64,000 nt of DNA from Actinoallomurus soli (GTDB lineage Bacteria; Actinomycetota; Actinomycetes; Streptosporangiales; Streptosporangiaceae): NCBI RefSeq assembly GCF_024055715.1, contig NZ_JAMXMV010000002.1, positions 601,760-665,759 of the forward strand, read 5' to 3'. Shown piece by piece: positions 49,109 to 59,516 of the stretch (position 1 is its first letter; each line of letters opens with the position of its first letter). Position numbers and translations under genes: made by a program. A model generated the notes under the pieces. It saw only the letters and a list, made by a program, of their open reading frames with translations, was not told the DNA's origin and searched no databases.

Positions 49109-51610
49109 GTGCGCCTCATCGACCGTCTGCCCAAGGGATCCGACCCCGACGCCGTGTTCGAAGCCTTCAGCACGTGGGTGACCGAGCGTGGGATCACGCT
49201 CTACCCCGCGCAGGAGGAGGCGCTCATCGAGATCGTCTCGGGTGCGAACGTCATCCTGAACACCCCGACCGGCTCCGGGAAGAGCCTGGTCGCGGCCGGT
49301 GCGCACTTCGCCGCGCTCGCCCAGGACAAGGTCACCTTCTACACCGCGCCGATCAAGGCGCTGGTGTCGGAGAAGTTCTTCGACCTGATCGACATGTTCG
49401 GCAGCGAGAACGTCGGCATGATGACCGGCGACGCGAGCGTCAACGCCGACGCGCCCATCGTCTGCTGCACCGCCGAGGTGCTGGCCAGCATCGCGCTGCG
49501 CGAGGGCGCCGACGCCGACATCGGCCAGGTCGTGATGGACGAGTTCCACTTCTACGCCGAGCCGGACCGCGGCTGGGCCTGGCAGATCCCGCTGCTGGAG
49601 CTGCCGCAGGCCCAGTTCCTGCTGATGTCGGCCACGCTCGGCGACGTGTCACGGTTCGAGGAGGACCTGACCCGGCGCACCGGCCGTCCCACGGCCGTCG
49701 TCACCTCGGCGCAGCGGCCCGTGCCGCTGAAGTACGAGTACCGCGTCACGCCGCTGCACGAGACGATCGAGGAGCTGCTGCACGACCAGAAGGCCCCGAT
49801 CTACGTCGTCCACTTCACCCAGGCCGCGGCGGCCGAGCGGGCGCAGGCGCTGATGAGCATCAACGTCTCCAGCAAGGCCGAGAAGGAGGAGATCGCCAAG
49901 CTGATCGGCGACTTCCGCTTCACGACGAAGTTCGGCCAGACGCTGTCCCGCCTCGTACGGCACGGGATCGGCATCCACCACGCCGGGATGCTGCCGAAGT
50001 ATCGCCGGCTGGTCGAGCGGCTGGCGCAGGCCGGGCTGCTCAAGGTCATCTGCGGCACCGACACGCTCGGCGTCGGCGTCAACGTCCCGATCCGCACCGT
50101 GCTGTTCACCGCGCTGAGCAAGTACGACGGCAGCCGGGTGCGGCGGCTGCGGGCGCGGGAGTTCCACCAGATCGCCGGGCGGGCGGGCCGCGCCGGGTTC
50201 GACGTCGTCGGGTACGTCGTGGCGCAGGCCCCCGAGCACGTCGTGGAGAACGAGAAGGCCCTCGCCAAGGCCGGCGACGACCCGAAGAAGCGCCGCAAGG
50301 TCGTGCGCAAGAAGGCGCCGGACGGCTTCGTCGGCTGGGACGAGGAGGTCTTCAACAAGCTCATCGCGGCCGACCCCGAGCCGCTGCAGTCGCGGTTCCA
50401 GGTCAGCCACGCGATGCTGCTCAGCGTCATCGGCCGGCCGGGCAACGCGTTCCAGGCGATGAAGAAGCTGCTCACCGACAACCACGAGGACCGCGCGAAG
50501 CAGCGCCGCCACATCTCCCAGGCGATCGCGATCTACCGCAGCCTGCTGGCCGGCGGCGTCGTCGAACAGCTCGAGGAGCCGGACGAGGAGGGCCGGTACG
50601 CCCGCCTCACCGTCGACCTGCAGGAGGACTTCGCGCTCAACCAGCCGCTGTCGACGTTCGCGCTGGCCGCGATGGAGCTGCTCGACCCGTCCTCCCCGTC
50701 GTACGCGCTGGACGTGCTGTCGGTGATCGAGTCGATCCTGGAGGACCCGCGCCAGATCCTCGCCGCGCAGGAGAACAAGGCGAAGGGCGAGGCCGTCGCG
50801 CAGATGAAGGCGGACGGCGTCGAGTACGAGGAGCGGATGGAGCTCCTGCAGGACGTCACCTATCCCAAGCCTCTGCAGGAGACGCTCGAGGGCGCGTACG
50901 AGATCTACCGGCGCGGGCACCCGTGGGTCGCGGACTACCCGCTGCAGCCGAAGTCGGTCGTACGGGACATGTACGAGCAGGCGATGACGTTCACCGAGTA
51001 CGTCGCGTACTACCAGCTGGCCCGCGTCGAGGGCATCGTGCTGCGCTACCTCGCGAGCGCGTACAAGGCCCTGCAGCAGACCGTCCCCGACTCGGTGAAG
51101 ACCGAGGACCTGCAGGACCTGATCGAGTGGCTGGGCGAGCTGGTCCGCCAGGTCGACTCCAGCCTGCTGGACGAGTGGGAGCAGCTCCAGCATCCGGAGA
51201 CCGCCGAGGAGCACACCCGGATCGAGGAGACGCCCACCGTCGTCACCGCGAACGAGCGCGCGTTCCGGGTGCTGGTCCGCAACGCGATGTTCCGCCGGGT
51301 GGAGCTCGCCGCCCTGGAGAGGTACGACGAGCTGGGCGAGCTGGACGCGGAGGACGGCTGGGACGCCGACCGGTGGGCCGACGCCCTCGACGCCTACTTC
51401 GAGGAGCACGACGAGATCCAGACCGGTCCGGACGCGCGCGGGCCGAAGCTCCTGCAGATCGAGCGGGAGACGGACCTGTGGCGGGTGCGGCAGGTCTTCG
51501 ACGACCCGGCGGGCCACCACGACTGGGGCATCAGCGCCGAGGTCGACCTGCGCGCCTCCGACGAGGCCGGCCGCGCGGTCGTCCACGTCACCGCCGTCGA
51601 CCGCCTCTAG
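49109..51610 (+). CDS. Ski2-like DEAD/DEAH-box RNA/DNA helicase (DUF3516 C-terminus)
   Basis: 833 residues from GTG 49109. Motif I NTPTGSGKS (51-59), Ia TAPIKALVSEKF, motif II DEFH (144-147), motif III LLMSATLGD, motif V GTDTLGVGVN, and motif VI QIAGRAGRAG are all seen. The long C-terminal region (350-833) is the DUF3516 family of actinobacterial helicases. RNA unwinding or processing is likely. Divergent from the SPFH operon (115 bp). Confidence 0.92.
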   Translation: MRLIDRLPKGSDPDAVFEAFSTWVTERGITLYPAQEEALIEIVSGANVILNTPTGSGKSLVAAGAHFAALAQDKVTFYTAPIKALVSEKFFDLIDMFGSENVGMMTGDASVNADAPIVCCTAEVLASIALREGADADIGQVVMDEFHFYAEPDRGWAWQIPLLELPQAQFLLMSATLGDVSRFEEDLTRRTGRPTAVVTSAQRPVPLKYEYRVTPLHETIEELLHDQKAPIYVVHFTQAAAAERAQALMSINVSSKAEKEEIAKLIGDFRFTTKFGQTLSRLVRHGIGIHHAGMLPKYRRLVERLAQAGLLKVICGTDTLGVGVNVPIRTVLFTALSKYDGSRVRRLRAREFHQIAGRAGRAGFDVVGYVVAQAPEHVVENEKALAKAGDDPKKRRKVVRKKAPDGFVGWDEEVFNKLIAADPEPLQSRFQVSHAMLLSVIGRPGNAFQAMKKLLTDNHEDRAKQRRHISQAIAIYRSLLAGGVVEQLEEPDEEGRYARLTVDLQEDFALNQPLSTFALAAMELLDPSSPSYALDVLSVIESILEDPRQILAAQENKAKGEAVAQMKADGVEYEERMELLQDVTYPKPLQETLEGAYEIYRRGHPWVADYPLQPKSVVRDMYEQAMTFTEYVAYYQLARVEGIVLRYLASAYKALQQTVPDSVKTEDLQDLIEWLGELVRQVDSSLLDEWEQLQHPETAEEHTRIEETPTVVTANERAFRVLVRNAMFRRVELAALERYDELGELDAEDGWDADRWADALDAYFEEHDEIQTGPDARGPKLLQIERETDLWRVRQVFDDPAGHHDWGISAEVDLRASDEAGRAVVHVTAVDRL

Positions 51611-51674
51611 GTCGACGGCGTCTCGGACCGGCCACGCCCTGTCGAGGCGCTGGACGCCGGGCGGCGCCCGCCGG

Positions 51675-53111
51675 TCAGACGGCGGGCGCGACCTCCTCGA
51701 ACGACCGCTCGGACGCGTGCGGGCGCTCCAGGGCCTCGAGGAAGTCGTGGGCCCACCGGTCCACGTCGTACTCGATGACCCGCTTGCGCAGGGCCCGCAT
51801 CCGGCGGTGCTGCTCGGCCGGGCTCGCGTTCATGGCGTCCAGCAGCGTCTGCTTCATGCCGTCGATGTCGTACGGGTTGACGAGGAAGGCGCGCTTCATC
51901 TCCTCCGCCGCCCCGGCGAACTCGCTGAGCACCAGACTGCCGCGCAGGTCGGCGCGGCAGGCGACGTACTCCTTGGCCACGAGGTTCATGCCGTCGCGCA
52001 GCGGCGTCACCACCATCACGTCGGCGGCGAGGAAGAGGGCGGCCAGCTCGTCGCGCGTGTACGACGTGTGCAGGTAGTTGATGATCGGGGAGCCGAGCTC
52101 GGAGTACAGGCCGTTGGCCCGGCCGATGTACAACTCGATGTCGTTGCGCAGCCGGCGGTACTCCTCGACGCGTTCGCGGCTGGGGGTGGCGATCTGGACG
52201 AACACCGCGTCGCCGCTCTTCAGCCGCCCGTCGCGGAACAGCTCGCTGAACGCCTGCAGCCGCTGGCGGATGCCCTTGGTGTAGTCGAGCCGGTCGACGC
52301 CGAGCAGGATCGTGCCCGGGTTGCCGAGCTCCGCGCGGATCTCCGCGGCCCGCTGCCGTACCTCGGGCCGGCCGATCAGGTCGATCAGCTCGTTGACGTC
52401 GACCGAGATCGGGTGCGCCTCGGCCCGTACGACCCGGTCGCCGACGACGATCTCGCCGCGTTGGGTCTTCGCGCCGGCCAGGCGCTTGCAGAGCCGGGAG
52501 AAGTTCGCGGCGGCGTCGGCGGTCTGGAAGCCGACCAGGTCCGCGCCGAGCAGGCCCTCGATGATCTGCTTGCGCCAGGGCAGCTGGACGAACAGCTCCA
52601 TCGGCGGGAACGGGATGTGCAGGAAGAAGCCGATGCGCAGGTCCGGGCGGAGCTCCCGGAGCATCTTCGGCACCAGCTGGAGCTGGTAGTCCTGGATCCA
52701 GACGATCGCGCCCTCGGCGGCAACCTCCGCGGCCGCCTCCGCGAACCGCCGGTTGACCCGGACGTACGCCTCCCACAGCGTCCGCTTGTACACCGGCGTG
52801 GCGACAACGTCGTGGTACAGCGGCCAGAGAGTGGCGTTGGAGAAGCCCTCGTAGTAGCGCTCGACCTCCTCCGCGGACAGGCGGATGGGGACGAGGTCCA
52901 TGCCCTCGGTGCTGAACGGCTCCAGGTCCTCGTCGGGCGCGCCGACCCAGCCGACCCACGCACCGCCGCGCCGTTGCATGACGGGGACGATCGCGGTGAC
53001 CAGGCCGCCGGGACTTCGGCGCCAGGACGCTTCGCCGTCCTCGTCGACGACACGGTCGACGGGCAGGCGGTTGGCGACGACAACGAACTCACTCTTCGTA
53101 GAGGCTGACAC
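51675..53111 (-). CDS. otsA: trehalose-6-phosphate synthase
   Basis: 478 residues from GTG 53111 (GGGGAGAAGGGGG upstream); the ATG at 53144 has no ribosome site. Glycosyltransferase family 20. [93 protein letters not shown] are the family signature stretches. Makes trehalose-6-P from UDP-glucose and glucose-6-P. No phosphatase gene (otsB) is beside it; an unlinked phosphatase is expected. Confidence 0.96.
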   Translation of the reverse strand: MSASTKSEFVVVANRLPVDRVVDEDGEASWRRSPGGLVTAIVPVMQRRGGAWVGWVGAPDEDLEPFSTEGMDLVPIRLSAEEVERYYEGFSNATLWPLYHDVVATPVYKRTLWEAYVRVNRRFAEAAAEVAAEGAIVWIQDYQLQLVPKMLRELRPDLRIGFFLHIPFPPMELFVQLPWRKQIIEGLLGADLVGFQTADAAANFSRLCKRLAGAKTQRGEIVVGDRVVRAEAHPISVDVNELIDLIGRPEVRQRAAEIRAELGNPGTILLGVDRLDYTKGIRQRLQAFSELFRDGRLKSGDAVFVQIATPSRERVEEYRRLRNDIELYIGRANGLYSELGSPIINYLHTSYTRDELAALFLAADVMVVTPLRDGMNLVAKEYVACRADLRGSLVLSEFAGAAEEMKRAFLVNPYDIDGMKQTLLDAMNASPAEQHRRMRALRKRVIEYDVDRWAHDFLEALERPHASERSFEEVAPAV

Positions 53112-53307
53112 GTTCCCCCTTCTCCCCAAAATTGACTGATTCATCCCATCTAGCCGGATTTCGGGACCGTCGTCACATCGTCGGCCTGCGCGCGGATCAC
53201 TCACGCCCACGGCCGAGTCGAAATCAGCCTGCGGGGGGAGGACGCGGAGGCCCTCCGGAGCGATCATTCAGGTAATGGTCAAGGTCCCTTCTACGTGAGG
53301 TCATGAT

Positions 53308-54003
53308 GTGATCACGGGTTTCGTGGCGGAGGCGCGTCGGCTGACGGCCGAACCACTGGAACGGCTGCGGCGCGGCCGGCTGCCGCTGGCGTTCGGCTCG
53401 GCCGCGGCGGTGTTCCTGCTGTGGTCGCTGCACTTCTCCGCCCTCGGCGCCTCCATCGTCCGGCTGATCAGCGACGTCTCCCCCTCCACCCCGTTCTACC
53501 TCGCCGTGCTCCGGCTGCCCGCATCGATGTACGCGCCGGCGCCGAACCTCCCGGTCTGGGGGTCGCTGCTGCAGGTGTTCGTGGTGTTCGGCGTCGCCGA
53601 GACGTACGTCGGCCGGCGCCGTACGCTCACGGTCGCGCTGACCGCGACGTTCCTGTGCACGCTCAGCGGCCGGATCATGTGCTACCTCGGGCCGGGCTCG
53701 ATCGTCGGCCTGCCGTGGATCTCCCGGTACGTCTCCGACACCGGCCCGTCGGCGGCGGTCGTCGCGCTCGTCGCTTACCTGTGCTGCGTCCGACGCGCGC
53801 CGCGGACGCTGACCATCCTGCTGACCTCGATGGTCACCGAGGTCACCCTGCTGCCGAATCTCGCGGGCCGCGAGCACGTCGTCGCCATCGCCCTCGGCCT
53901 CATCGCCGCGCTCGCCGTTCCCGCCGCCGACCGCCTCCGCGTCACGGGGGTGCGATCCCCGGGCTCGGGGATCGTCACGCGTGATCACGCTGGCCTACGA
54001 TGA
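53308..54003 (+). CDS. rhomboid-like membrane protein
   Basis: 231 residues from GTG 53308, with GAGG 7 nt upstream. Five to six transmembrane helices are visible. DTGPSAAVVALVAYL resembles the rhomboid GxSx motif with Ser, and REHVVAIALGLIAAL has the His of the catalytic dyad. It is the actinobacterial 'rhomboid-like' family; activity as an intramembrane protease is uncertain. Downstream of OtsA in divergent layout and 33 nt before the MBL gene. Confidence 0.7.
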   Translation: MITGFVAEARRLTAEPLERLRRGRLPLAFGSAAAVFLLWSLHFSALGASIVRLISDVSPSTPFYLAVLRLPASMYAPAPNLPVWGSLLQVFVVFGVAETYVGRRRTLTVALTATFLCTLSGRIMCYLGPGSIVGLPWISRYVSDTGPSAAVVALVAYLCCVRRAPRTLTILLTSMVTEVTLLPNLAGREHVVAIALGLIAALAVPAADRLRVTGVRSPGSGIVTRDHAGLR

Positions 54004-54036
54004 GGCGCTGGTCCGGCGACGTCAGGGAGGGTCCGC

Positions 54037-54882
54037 GTGCGCGTCCATCACTTGAACTGCGGCACGATGCGGCCGTTCGGCGGGCGGCTCCTGAACGAGA
54101 GCGGCGACCGGACGACGGGGCGGCTGGTCTGCCACTGCCTGCTGATCGAGACCGACGACGGTCTCGTGCTCGTCGACACGGGCCTGGGGACGCAGGCCGT
54201 CGCCCGGCCCAAGGACATCCTCGGCCGGCCGTTCGTCGCGATGACCCGGCCGCGGCTCGACGTCACCGAGACCGCCGTCCGCCAGATCGCGGCGCTGGGC
54301 CATACGGCCGCCGACGTGCGCCACATCGTGCTGACCCACCTCGACCTGGACCACACGGCCGGCCTGACCGACTTCCCGGAGGCCGAGGTCCACGTGCACG
54401 CCACCGAGCTGGAGGCCGCGCGGCGCCCGGTGACGTTCTGGGAGCGCGAGCGCTACCGGCCGGTGCTGTGGTCGCACCGGCCGCGCTGGGTCGAGCACAC
54501 CACCGGCGGCGACCGCTGGCACGGGTTCGAGGCCGTACGCGATCTGCCCGGCGGACTGCTGCTGATCCCGCTGACCGGGCACACGCGGGGCCACGTCGGC
54601 GTCGCGGTCGAGACCGGCGACGGCTGGCTCCTGCACGCCGGCGACGCCTACTTCCACCACGACCAGGTCGAGTCGGGCGGCTGCCCGCCGGGCCTGCGGC
54701 TGTTCCAGACGCTCGTCCAGGCCGACCGTACGACGCGGCTGCACAACGTCGACCGGCTCCGGGAACTGGCCCGGGCCGGTGACGTCACGGTCTTCTCCGC
54801 GCACGACCCGGTGGAGCTGGAGCGGCGGAGGACGGCCGTTCAGGAGCCGTCGCGCAGCTCCGAGAGGCGCCTCGGCTCGTAG
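54037..54882 (+). CDS. MBL-fold metallo-hydrolase
   Basis: 281 residues from GTG 54037. THLDLDHTAG is the HxxxDH metal motif (His102-Asp106-His107 region), LTGHTRGHVGVAVE has a further His, LLHAGDAYFHHD the bridging Asp, and VTVFSAHDPVELE the last His. AHL-lactonase-like, lactonase/hydrolase class; the substrate is unknown. The 3' end overlaps the convergent DUF1349 gene by 43 bp. Confidence 0.88.
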   Translation: MRVHHLNCGTMRPFGGRLLNESGDRTTGRLVCHCLLIETDDGLVLVDTGLGTQAVARPKDILGRPFVAMTRPRLDVTETAVRQIAALGHTAADVRHIVLTHLDLDHTAGLTDFPEAEVHVHATELEAARRPVTFWERERYRPVLWSHRPRWVEHTTGGDRWHGFEAVRDLPGGLLLIPLTGHTRGHVGVAVETGDGWLLHAGDAYFHHDQVESGGCPPGLRLFQTLVQADRTTRLHNVDRLRELARAGDVTVFSAHDPVELERRRTAVQEPSRSSERRLGS

Positions 54883-55454
54883 GCGATCGCGTCGAAGGCG
54901 GCGGTGCAGCCGGCTCCCGTCGGCGACTGCGCCGAGAAGCCGTACGACGGCGTCTCCGAGGCGTACAGCGCGAAGTGGCGGATGAGCCGCCAGTGGACCC
55001 CGTCGGTGGAGGCGTGGAAGGCGTACGCCGCGCCGACCCGCGCCACCCGCAGCCAGACGTGACCCCCGTCGACGACGAAGGAGTTGCAGTCGTCGGACGT
55101 GCCTCGCGTCACCACGGACACCACCATGGGCTCACGCTGCGGGGACAGCTCGAAGGCGAGCTTCGCCCAGGCGCGGTCGTTGAGCCACACGAGCAGCGCG
55201 CCCGCGTCGAACGTCGACTCGAAGCCGACCTGGACGCGGGCGCTGAGCAGGAAGTCGCCCTCCGCGCAGGCGAGCAGGTGCGGCGCGTTCAACGTGACGG
55301 CCGTACGCTGCGGATCGATGAACAGGTCCGTGCCCGGTCCGGCGGAGATCTCCAGTCCGTCGTCCGTCAACCGGTAGGAACTCACCGGCTCGCCATCCCA
55401 CCGCAACGACACGGGGATGCGGGGGATGCCGAGCTGCCCGACTGCTTGCGTCAC
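54840..55454 (-). CDS. DUF1349-family protein
   Basis: 204 residues from GTG 55454 (AAGGAGACGGT upstream). GTDLFIDPQ, ALLVWLNDRAWAKLAFELSPQ, SVVTRGTSDDCNSFVVDGGHVWLRVARVGAAYAFHASTDGVHWRLIRHFAL are characteristic of DUF1349 (concanavalin-like beta sandwich, YcnI/YesU relatives). Carbohydrate binding is a reasonable guess. Overlaps the MBL gene tail by 43 bp in convergent orientation. Confidence 0.85.
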   Translation of the reverse strand: MTQAVGQLGIPRIPVSLRWDGEPVSSYRLTDDGLEISAGPGTDLFIDPQRTAVTLNAPHLLACAEGDFLLSARVQVGFESTFDAGALLVWLNDRAWAKLAFELSPQREPMVVSVVTRGTSDDCNSFVVDGGHVWLRVARVGAAYAFHASTDGVHWRLIRHFALYASETPSYGFSAQSPTGAGCTAAFDAIAYEPRRLSELRDGS

Positions 55455-55551
55455 ACCGTCTCCTTCGGGTCTGAGAGCCGCCGCGTTTTGGAGCGATCCC
55501 AAATCAGAAGGTAGGCCGCGACCGGGGGTTCGTACAGAGTTCGGCTGACGC

Positions 55552-55977
55552 TTACTTCTTGAGCTGATAACGGCACTGGGCGACCGTGCCGGTCTTCTTG
55601 GTGACGACCTTTCCGTCGACCGTGATGCTGCAGGTCAGGTTCCCCGACGTGGAGCTGGCGAGGACGGCGAGCAGGTGACCGCCCGGCACCTTGGCGGTCT
55701 TCTTCCACGGCAGTTTCACGTTCGAGGCGTTGCCGCTGGTCGTGGTGTTGTACAGGATGCCGGGAAGCTCTCCGGACCCCTGCACCTCCAGGACGACCGC
55801 GTGCCCGCCGGCGGCGGGTTTGGAGGTGGTGTCCCCGCCGGCCGTCTTCCCGGCGCCGTCGGCCGGCCGGCTCGACGAGCCCTTCGCGTCGTTCTTCTTC
55901 GAATCACCGCTGCCGCCGCAGGCGCCGGCCGACGCGAGTATCCCGGCAACGGTGCAGATGATCAGTATTCGCCGCAT
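55552..55977 (-). CDS. MmpS-like lipoprotein
   Basis: 141 residues with lipobox LASAGAC at about 14-20. The C-terminal domain has ILYNTTTSGNASNVKLPWKKTAKVPGG and LTCSITVDGKVVTKKTGTVAQCRYQL, the MmpS-type transport accessory protein pattern (PW and ITCxIxVDG). No MmpL gene is adjacent. The linker (35-65) is Ser/Lys/Gly-rich. Confidence 0.75.
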   Translation of the reverse strand: MRRILIICTVAGILASAGACGGSGDSKKNDAKGSSSRPADGAGKTAGGDTTSKPAAGGHAVVLEVQGSGELPGILYNTTTSGNASNVKLPWKKTAKVPGGHLLAVLASSTSGNLTCSITVDGKVVTKKTGTVAQCRYQLKK

Positions 55978-56028
55978 TCGCCGAAGATTAGTGGCAGCGG
56001 CGGGTTAATGAGCCTTTACCCGGCGGCG

Positions 56029-56550
56029 TCAGCAGGAGGAGGTGTCCGTGCGCGACCGGAGCGGCTTCGTGGCGGTCTCGACGAGCCGGTTGAACCGGGC
56101 CAGCATCGTGGCCAGGACGCGGACGTCCTCCTCCGGCCAGGCCCCGAGCAGCTGGTGGAAGCTCTCCTGGCGGGCGGCGCTGACCGCGTCCATCCGGCAG
56201 CGCCCTTCCGGGGTGAGGTCGAACAGGTGCGCGCGCCGGTCGTCCGGGTCCGGCCGCCGCTCGATCAGGCCGAGCCCCTCCAGCACCTTGAGCTGGCGGC
56301 TCATCGTGGCCTTGCCGACCTTGAAGTAGTCCGCGAGGTCGCTGGGGCGGGCCGGAGCGCACTCGCGCAGGCCCACGAGCAGCCCGTACGCCGCGGGGTC
56401 CAGATCGGGATGGACCTCGCGCATCATCCCCGCGGACAGCGCCCGCGCGCGGCGCAGCAGCACGCCGAGCTCGTGCTCGAGCGCGTTGTACGCCTGGTCC
56501 TTACCGGTGCCGGCCGGAGCCGGTGCCGTGGAGACTGGTGCTTCGGTCAT
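56029..56550 (-). CDS. MarR-family transcriptional regulator
   Basis: 173 residues from ATG 56550 (GAGGA 9 nt upstream). The wHTH is PSDLADYFKVGKATMSRQLKVLEGLGLIERRPDPDDRRAHLFDLTPEGR, with the DDRR wing typical of MarR. It follows the MFS gene after a terminator (145 bp gap) and is the likely regulator of the MFS gene through the two TTGC..GCAA dyads at 59484-59533. Confidence 0.92.
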   Translation of the reverse strand: MTEAPVSTAPAPAGTGKDQAYNALEHELGVLLRRARALSAGMMREVHPDLDPAAYGLLVGLRECAPARPSDLADYFKVGKATMSRQLKVLEGLGLIERRPDPDDRRAHLFDLTPEGRCRMDAVSAARQESFHQLLGAWPEEDVRVLATMLARFNRLVETATKPLRSRTDTSSC

Positions 56551-56656
56551 CGCTCGCTTCCTCATGCCTGGCCGTCCCCCTCGATGATCGAGGCGACGGT
56601 AAGGATCCACCAGCGCGGGGCTGTTCGTCGACCCCTTCCGGGTGACAGCTCGAAAC

Positions 56657-56690
56657 GATGACCGGGCCGGGGCGGGCCGGCCCGGTCATC
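56657..56690 (-). terminator. terminator of the MFS gene
   Basis: Perfect 12-bp stem GATGACCGGGCC/GGCCCGGTCATC with a 10-nt loop, 5 nt after the MFS stop. Confidence 0.7.
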
Positions 56691-56694
56691 GGGG

Positions 56695-59334
56695 TCAGCT
56701 CGTGGTGTGGCCGAGCCACATGTCGTGCTCGTCCACGTCATGCCCGTTCAGGCTGACCGAACTCGCCACCGGCGCGTACCCGGTCGCGGTGACGGTGTAC
56801 TGCCCGCCGGTCAGGTCGGCGAAGGAGTAGCGGCCGTCCGGGCCGGTGGTGGTGACGGCGACGACGTTGCCGGCCGCGTCGAGCAGGGTGACGTGGGCGT
56901 CCTCGACCGGGCCGCGCCCGCGCGCCTGGACGGTGCCGGCGATGCGGACGCCCGGCTGCAGCTCGACGTCCTGCCGGGTCACCTTCGAGACGCCGTCGCC
57001 GCCGACCTCGGCGAGCAGCGCGGCCGGGCGGTGCCCCTCGGCGCTGACCGCGACGGTGTACGTACCGGCGACGACCTGGTTGAAGGAGTAGCCGCCGTCG
57101 GCGCCGGTCAGGCCGTTCGCGACGACCTCGCCGCGGATGTCGGTCACGACGACCATCGCGCCCGCGATGGCCGAGCCGTTCGTGTCGCGCACGGTCCCGG
57201 TGAGGCCGCCGTTGCCGGACAGGACCAGGTCGTAGTCGAGCGGCTGGTCGCCGGTCACCAGGGTGGCGGCCTGCGGGTCGTGGTCACCGGCCGCGGCGAT
57301 CAGCACGTACGTGCCGCTGCCGGGAGTGCCGACCTCGTACCGGCCGTCCGTCCGCGCCGTCGCGCGGCCGATCTGGCGGCCGCGGATGTCGATCAGAGTG
57401 ATCGCCGCGTGCGGCACCGGGCTGCCGTCGGAGCCGCGGATGTAGCCGCGGATCACGCCGCCGCCCGCCGGCGACCCGTTCCCGTTGAGCGGGGCCGGCG
57501 TCTCGATCAGGCTCGCCACGGGCGCGGCCGAGGCGGTCGTGCCGTACTGCGCCGCCGCCGCCTCGGCGACGGCCGGGGCCGCGCCGGGCTGGGTGGCGAA
57601 GGGGCGCGTCGCGCCGGGACGGCCGTCGTACGAGCCGTTGCCGTTCCCCGCCATCGCGGTCGCGGCGGCCGGCTGCCACTCCTCACGCCGGGCGTGCTGG
57701 CCGCGCGGGGCGGCCTGGGCGACCGAGGCGGCCTGGGCCACCAGGGCGGGCTCGGCCACCGGGGCGGGCTCGGCCTTCTGCTCCTCGAGGCGCGAGGTGC
57801 GCAGCGGCACCTCCTTGATGAACAGGATCGCGATCAGCGCGACGAACGCGCACGGGGCGGCGAACAGGAACACGTTGCCGATGCCGTGGCCGAAGGCCGC
57901 CTCGACGACCGCGCGGACCGGGGCGGGCAGCTTGGACAGGTTGGGAATGGACTCGCCGCCGCTGGAGGCGGCCTGGTGGATGCCGAGGCGGGCCAGGCCG
58001 TCCGCCGTGTAGTGGACGACCCGGTTGGACAGCAGCGCGCCGAGTGCGGAGACGCCCATCGCGCCACCGAGCGTACGGAACAGCGAGACGGAGGAACTGG
58101 CCGCGCCCATCTGGTCGTTGCGCACCTGGTTCTGCACGGCCAGGACGGTGTTCTGCATCGTCGTGCCGAGGCCGACGCCGATGAAGAACATGAAGATCGA
58201 GACTTCCCAGTACGCCGTGTCGTGACGCAGCATGCTCATGAGGCCGTACCCGGCGGTCATCAGGATGCCGCCCGCGACCATGAAGCCCTTGTACCGGCCG
58301 GTGCGGCTGATGATCCGGCCGGCGATCGTCGACGCCAGGGCCAGACCCGCGATCATCGGCAGGGTCATGAGGCCCGCCTTCGTCGGCGAGTCACCGCGGG
58401 CGAGCTGGAAGTACTGGCTGAGGAAGGTCGTCGCGCCGAACATCGCGACACCGATGAACAGGCTCGCCACGACCGCCAGGCTCATGGTCGGGTTGCGGAA
58501 CAGCGGCAACGGCAGGATCGGCTCGGCGGCCTTGCTCTCCGCGAACACGAAGATCGCGGCAATGACCAGGGCGCCGATGACCATGACGGCGGTCTGCCAG
58601 GACAGCCAGTCGTACTTGGTGCCGGCGAAGGAGACCCAGATCAGCAGCAGGGACACGGAGGCGGTCAGCAGCGTGGCGCCGAGCCAGTCGACCTTGACCT
58701 GCCGCTTCCGGTCCGGCAGGTGCAGGGTCTTCTGCAGGACGATCAGGGCGATGACCGCGAACGGCACGCCGACGTAGAAGCACCAGCGCCAGCCGAGCCA
58801 GGACGTGTCGACGATGACGCCACCGATCAGCGGGCCGCCGATCGTGGCCAGCGCGAAGACCGCGCCCATGTAGCCGGAGTAGCGACCGCGCTCACGCGGC
58901 GCGATCATCACCGCCATGATCGTCTGGGCCAGGGCGGTCAGACCGCCGGCGCCGAGACCTTGTACCACCCGGGCGGTGATGAGCATTCCGGGGTTCTGCG
59001 AGAGGCCGGCGATCGCCGACCCGGCGACGTACACGAGCAGGCCCAGCTGGATGAGGAGCTTCTTGCTCATCAGGTCCGCGAGCTTGCCCCAGATCGGGGT
59101 GGAGATCGTGGTCGCGAGCAGGGTCGCGGTGATCACCCAGGTGTAGGCGGTCTGGCTCGCGTGCAGGTCGGCGGTGATCGTCGGGAGCGCGTTCGACACG
59201 ACGGTCGAGGACAGGATCGCGACGAACAGGCCGAGCAACAGGCCGGACAGCGCTTCCATGATCTGCCGATGCGACATCGGGGCGTCCGCTCCGTGGCCGG
59301 GCGCCCGCGCCTCGGCCGGTGCTGCGGTTGTCAT
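56695..59334 (-). CDS. MFS drug-efflux transporter fused to carboxypeptidase-regulatory-like repeats
   Basis: 879 residues from ATG 59334. Residues 20-510 are a DHA2 (14-TM) transporter (ATLLATTISTPIWGKLADLMSKKLLIQLG is motif A-like). A Pro/Ala-rich linker (540-640) leads to three beta-sandwich repeats with GTPGSGTYVLIAA, GVRIAGTVQARGRG, GLTGTVRDTNGSAIAGAMVVV and DGRYSFADLTGGQYTVTATG, the CarboxypepD_reg-like fold. Such a tail is unusual for a transporter and lies cytoplasmic or extracellular depending on TM count. Two MarR operators lie upstream. Confidence 0.85.
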   Translation of the reverse strand: MTTAAPAEARAPGHGADAPMSHRQIMEALSGLLLGLFVAILSSTVVSNALPTITADLHASQTAYTWVITATLLATTISTPIWGKLADLMSKKLLIQLGLLVYVAGSAIAGLSQNPGMLITARVVQGLGAGGLTALAQTIMAVMIAPRERGRYSGYMGAVFALATIGGPLIGGVIVDTSWLGWRWCFYVGVPFAVIALIVLQKTLHLPDRKRQVKVDWLGATLLTASVSLLLIWVSFAGTKYDWLSWQTAVMVIGALVIAAIFVFAESKAAEPILPLPLFRNPTMSLAVVASLFIGVAMFGATTFLSQYFQLARGDSPTKAGLMTLPMIAGLALASTIAGRIISRTGRYKGFMVAGGILMTAGYGLMSMLRHDTAYWEVSIFMFFIGVGLGTTMQNTVLAVQNQVRNDQMGAASSSVSLFRTLGGAMGVSALGALLSNRVVHYTADGLARLGIHQAASSGGESIPNLSKLPAPVRAVVEAAFGHGIGNVFLFAAPCAFVALIAILFIKEVPLRTSRLEEQKAEPAPVAEPALVAQAASVAQAAPRGQHARREEWQPAAATAMAGNGNGSYDGRPGATRPFATQPGAAPAVAEAAAAQYGTTASAAPVASLIETPAPLNGNGSPAGGGVIRGYIRGSDGSPVPHAAITLIDIRGRQIGRATARTDGRYEVGTPGSGTYVLIAAAGDHDPQAATLVTGDQPLDYDLVLSGNGGLTGTVRDTNGSAIAGAMVVVTDIRGEVVANGLTGADGGYSFNQVVAGTYTVAVSAEGHRPAALLAEVGGDGVSKVTRQDVELQPGVRIAGTVQARGRGPVEDAHVTLLDAAGNVVAVTTTGPDGRYSFADLTGGQYTVTATGYAPVASSVSLNGHDVDEHDMWLGHTTS

Positions 59335-59483
59335 CAAGTTCCCTTCGCTCCCCTTCCCGTACAGGGGTGGGGGTCGTTCGTTCGGTGACCGCGCGATCGG
59401 GTCCGCGCGGAAGAGAGTGGGGGGCCTCGCCCTGGCCGGTCCGACGCGGGGGTACGAGAGTGACCGGGAGAGGAGGCGGGGGC

Positions 59484-59504
59484 AGTTGCTTGCCTGAAGC
59501 AACT
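59484..59504. promoter_or_regulatory. MarR operator 1
   Basis: AGTTGCTT-GCCTG-AAGCAACT, a perfect 8-bp dyad, with inner TTGCCTGAAGCAA. It lies 150 bp from the MFS start. Confidence 0.6.
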
Positions 59505-59516
59505 ATAACCCCACTT

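Noticed and set aside
51675..53267. TPS start upstream at 53267 or 53144
   Set aside because: No ribosome site; the GTG at 53111 has GGGGAGAAGGGGG and matches normal family length.
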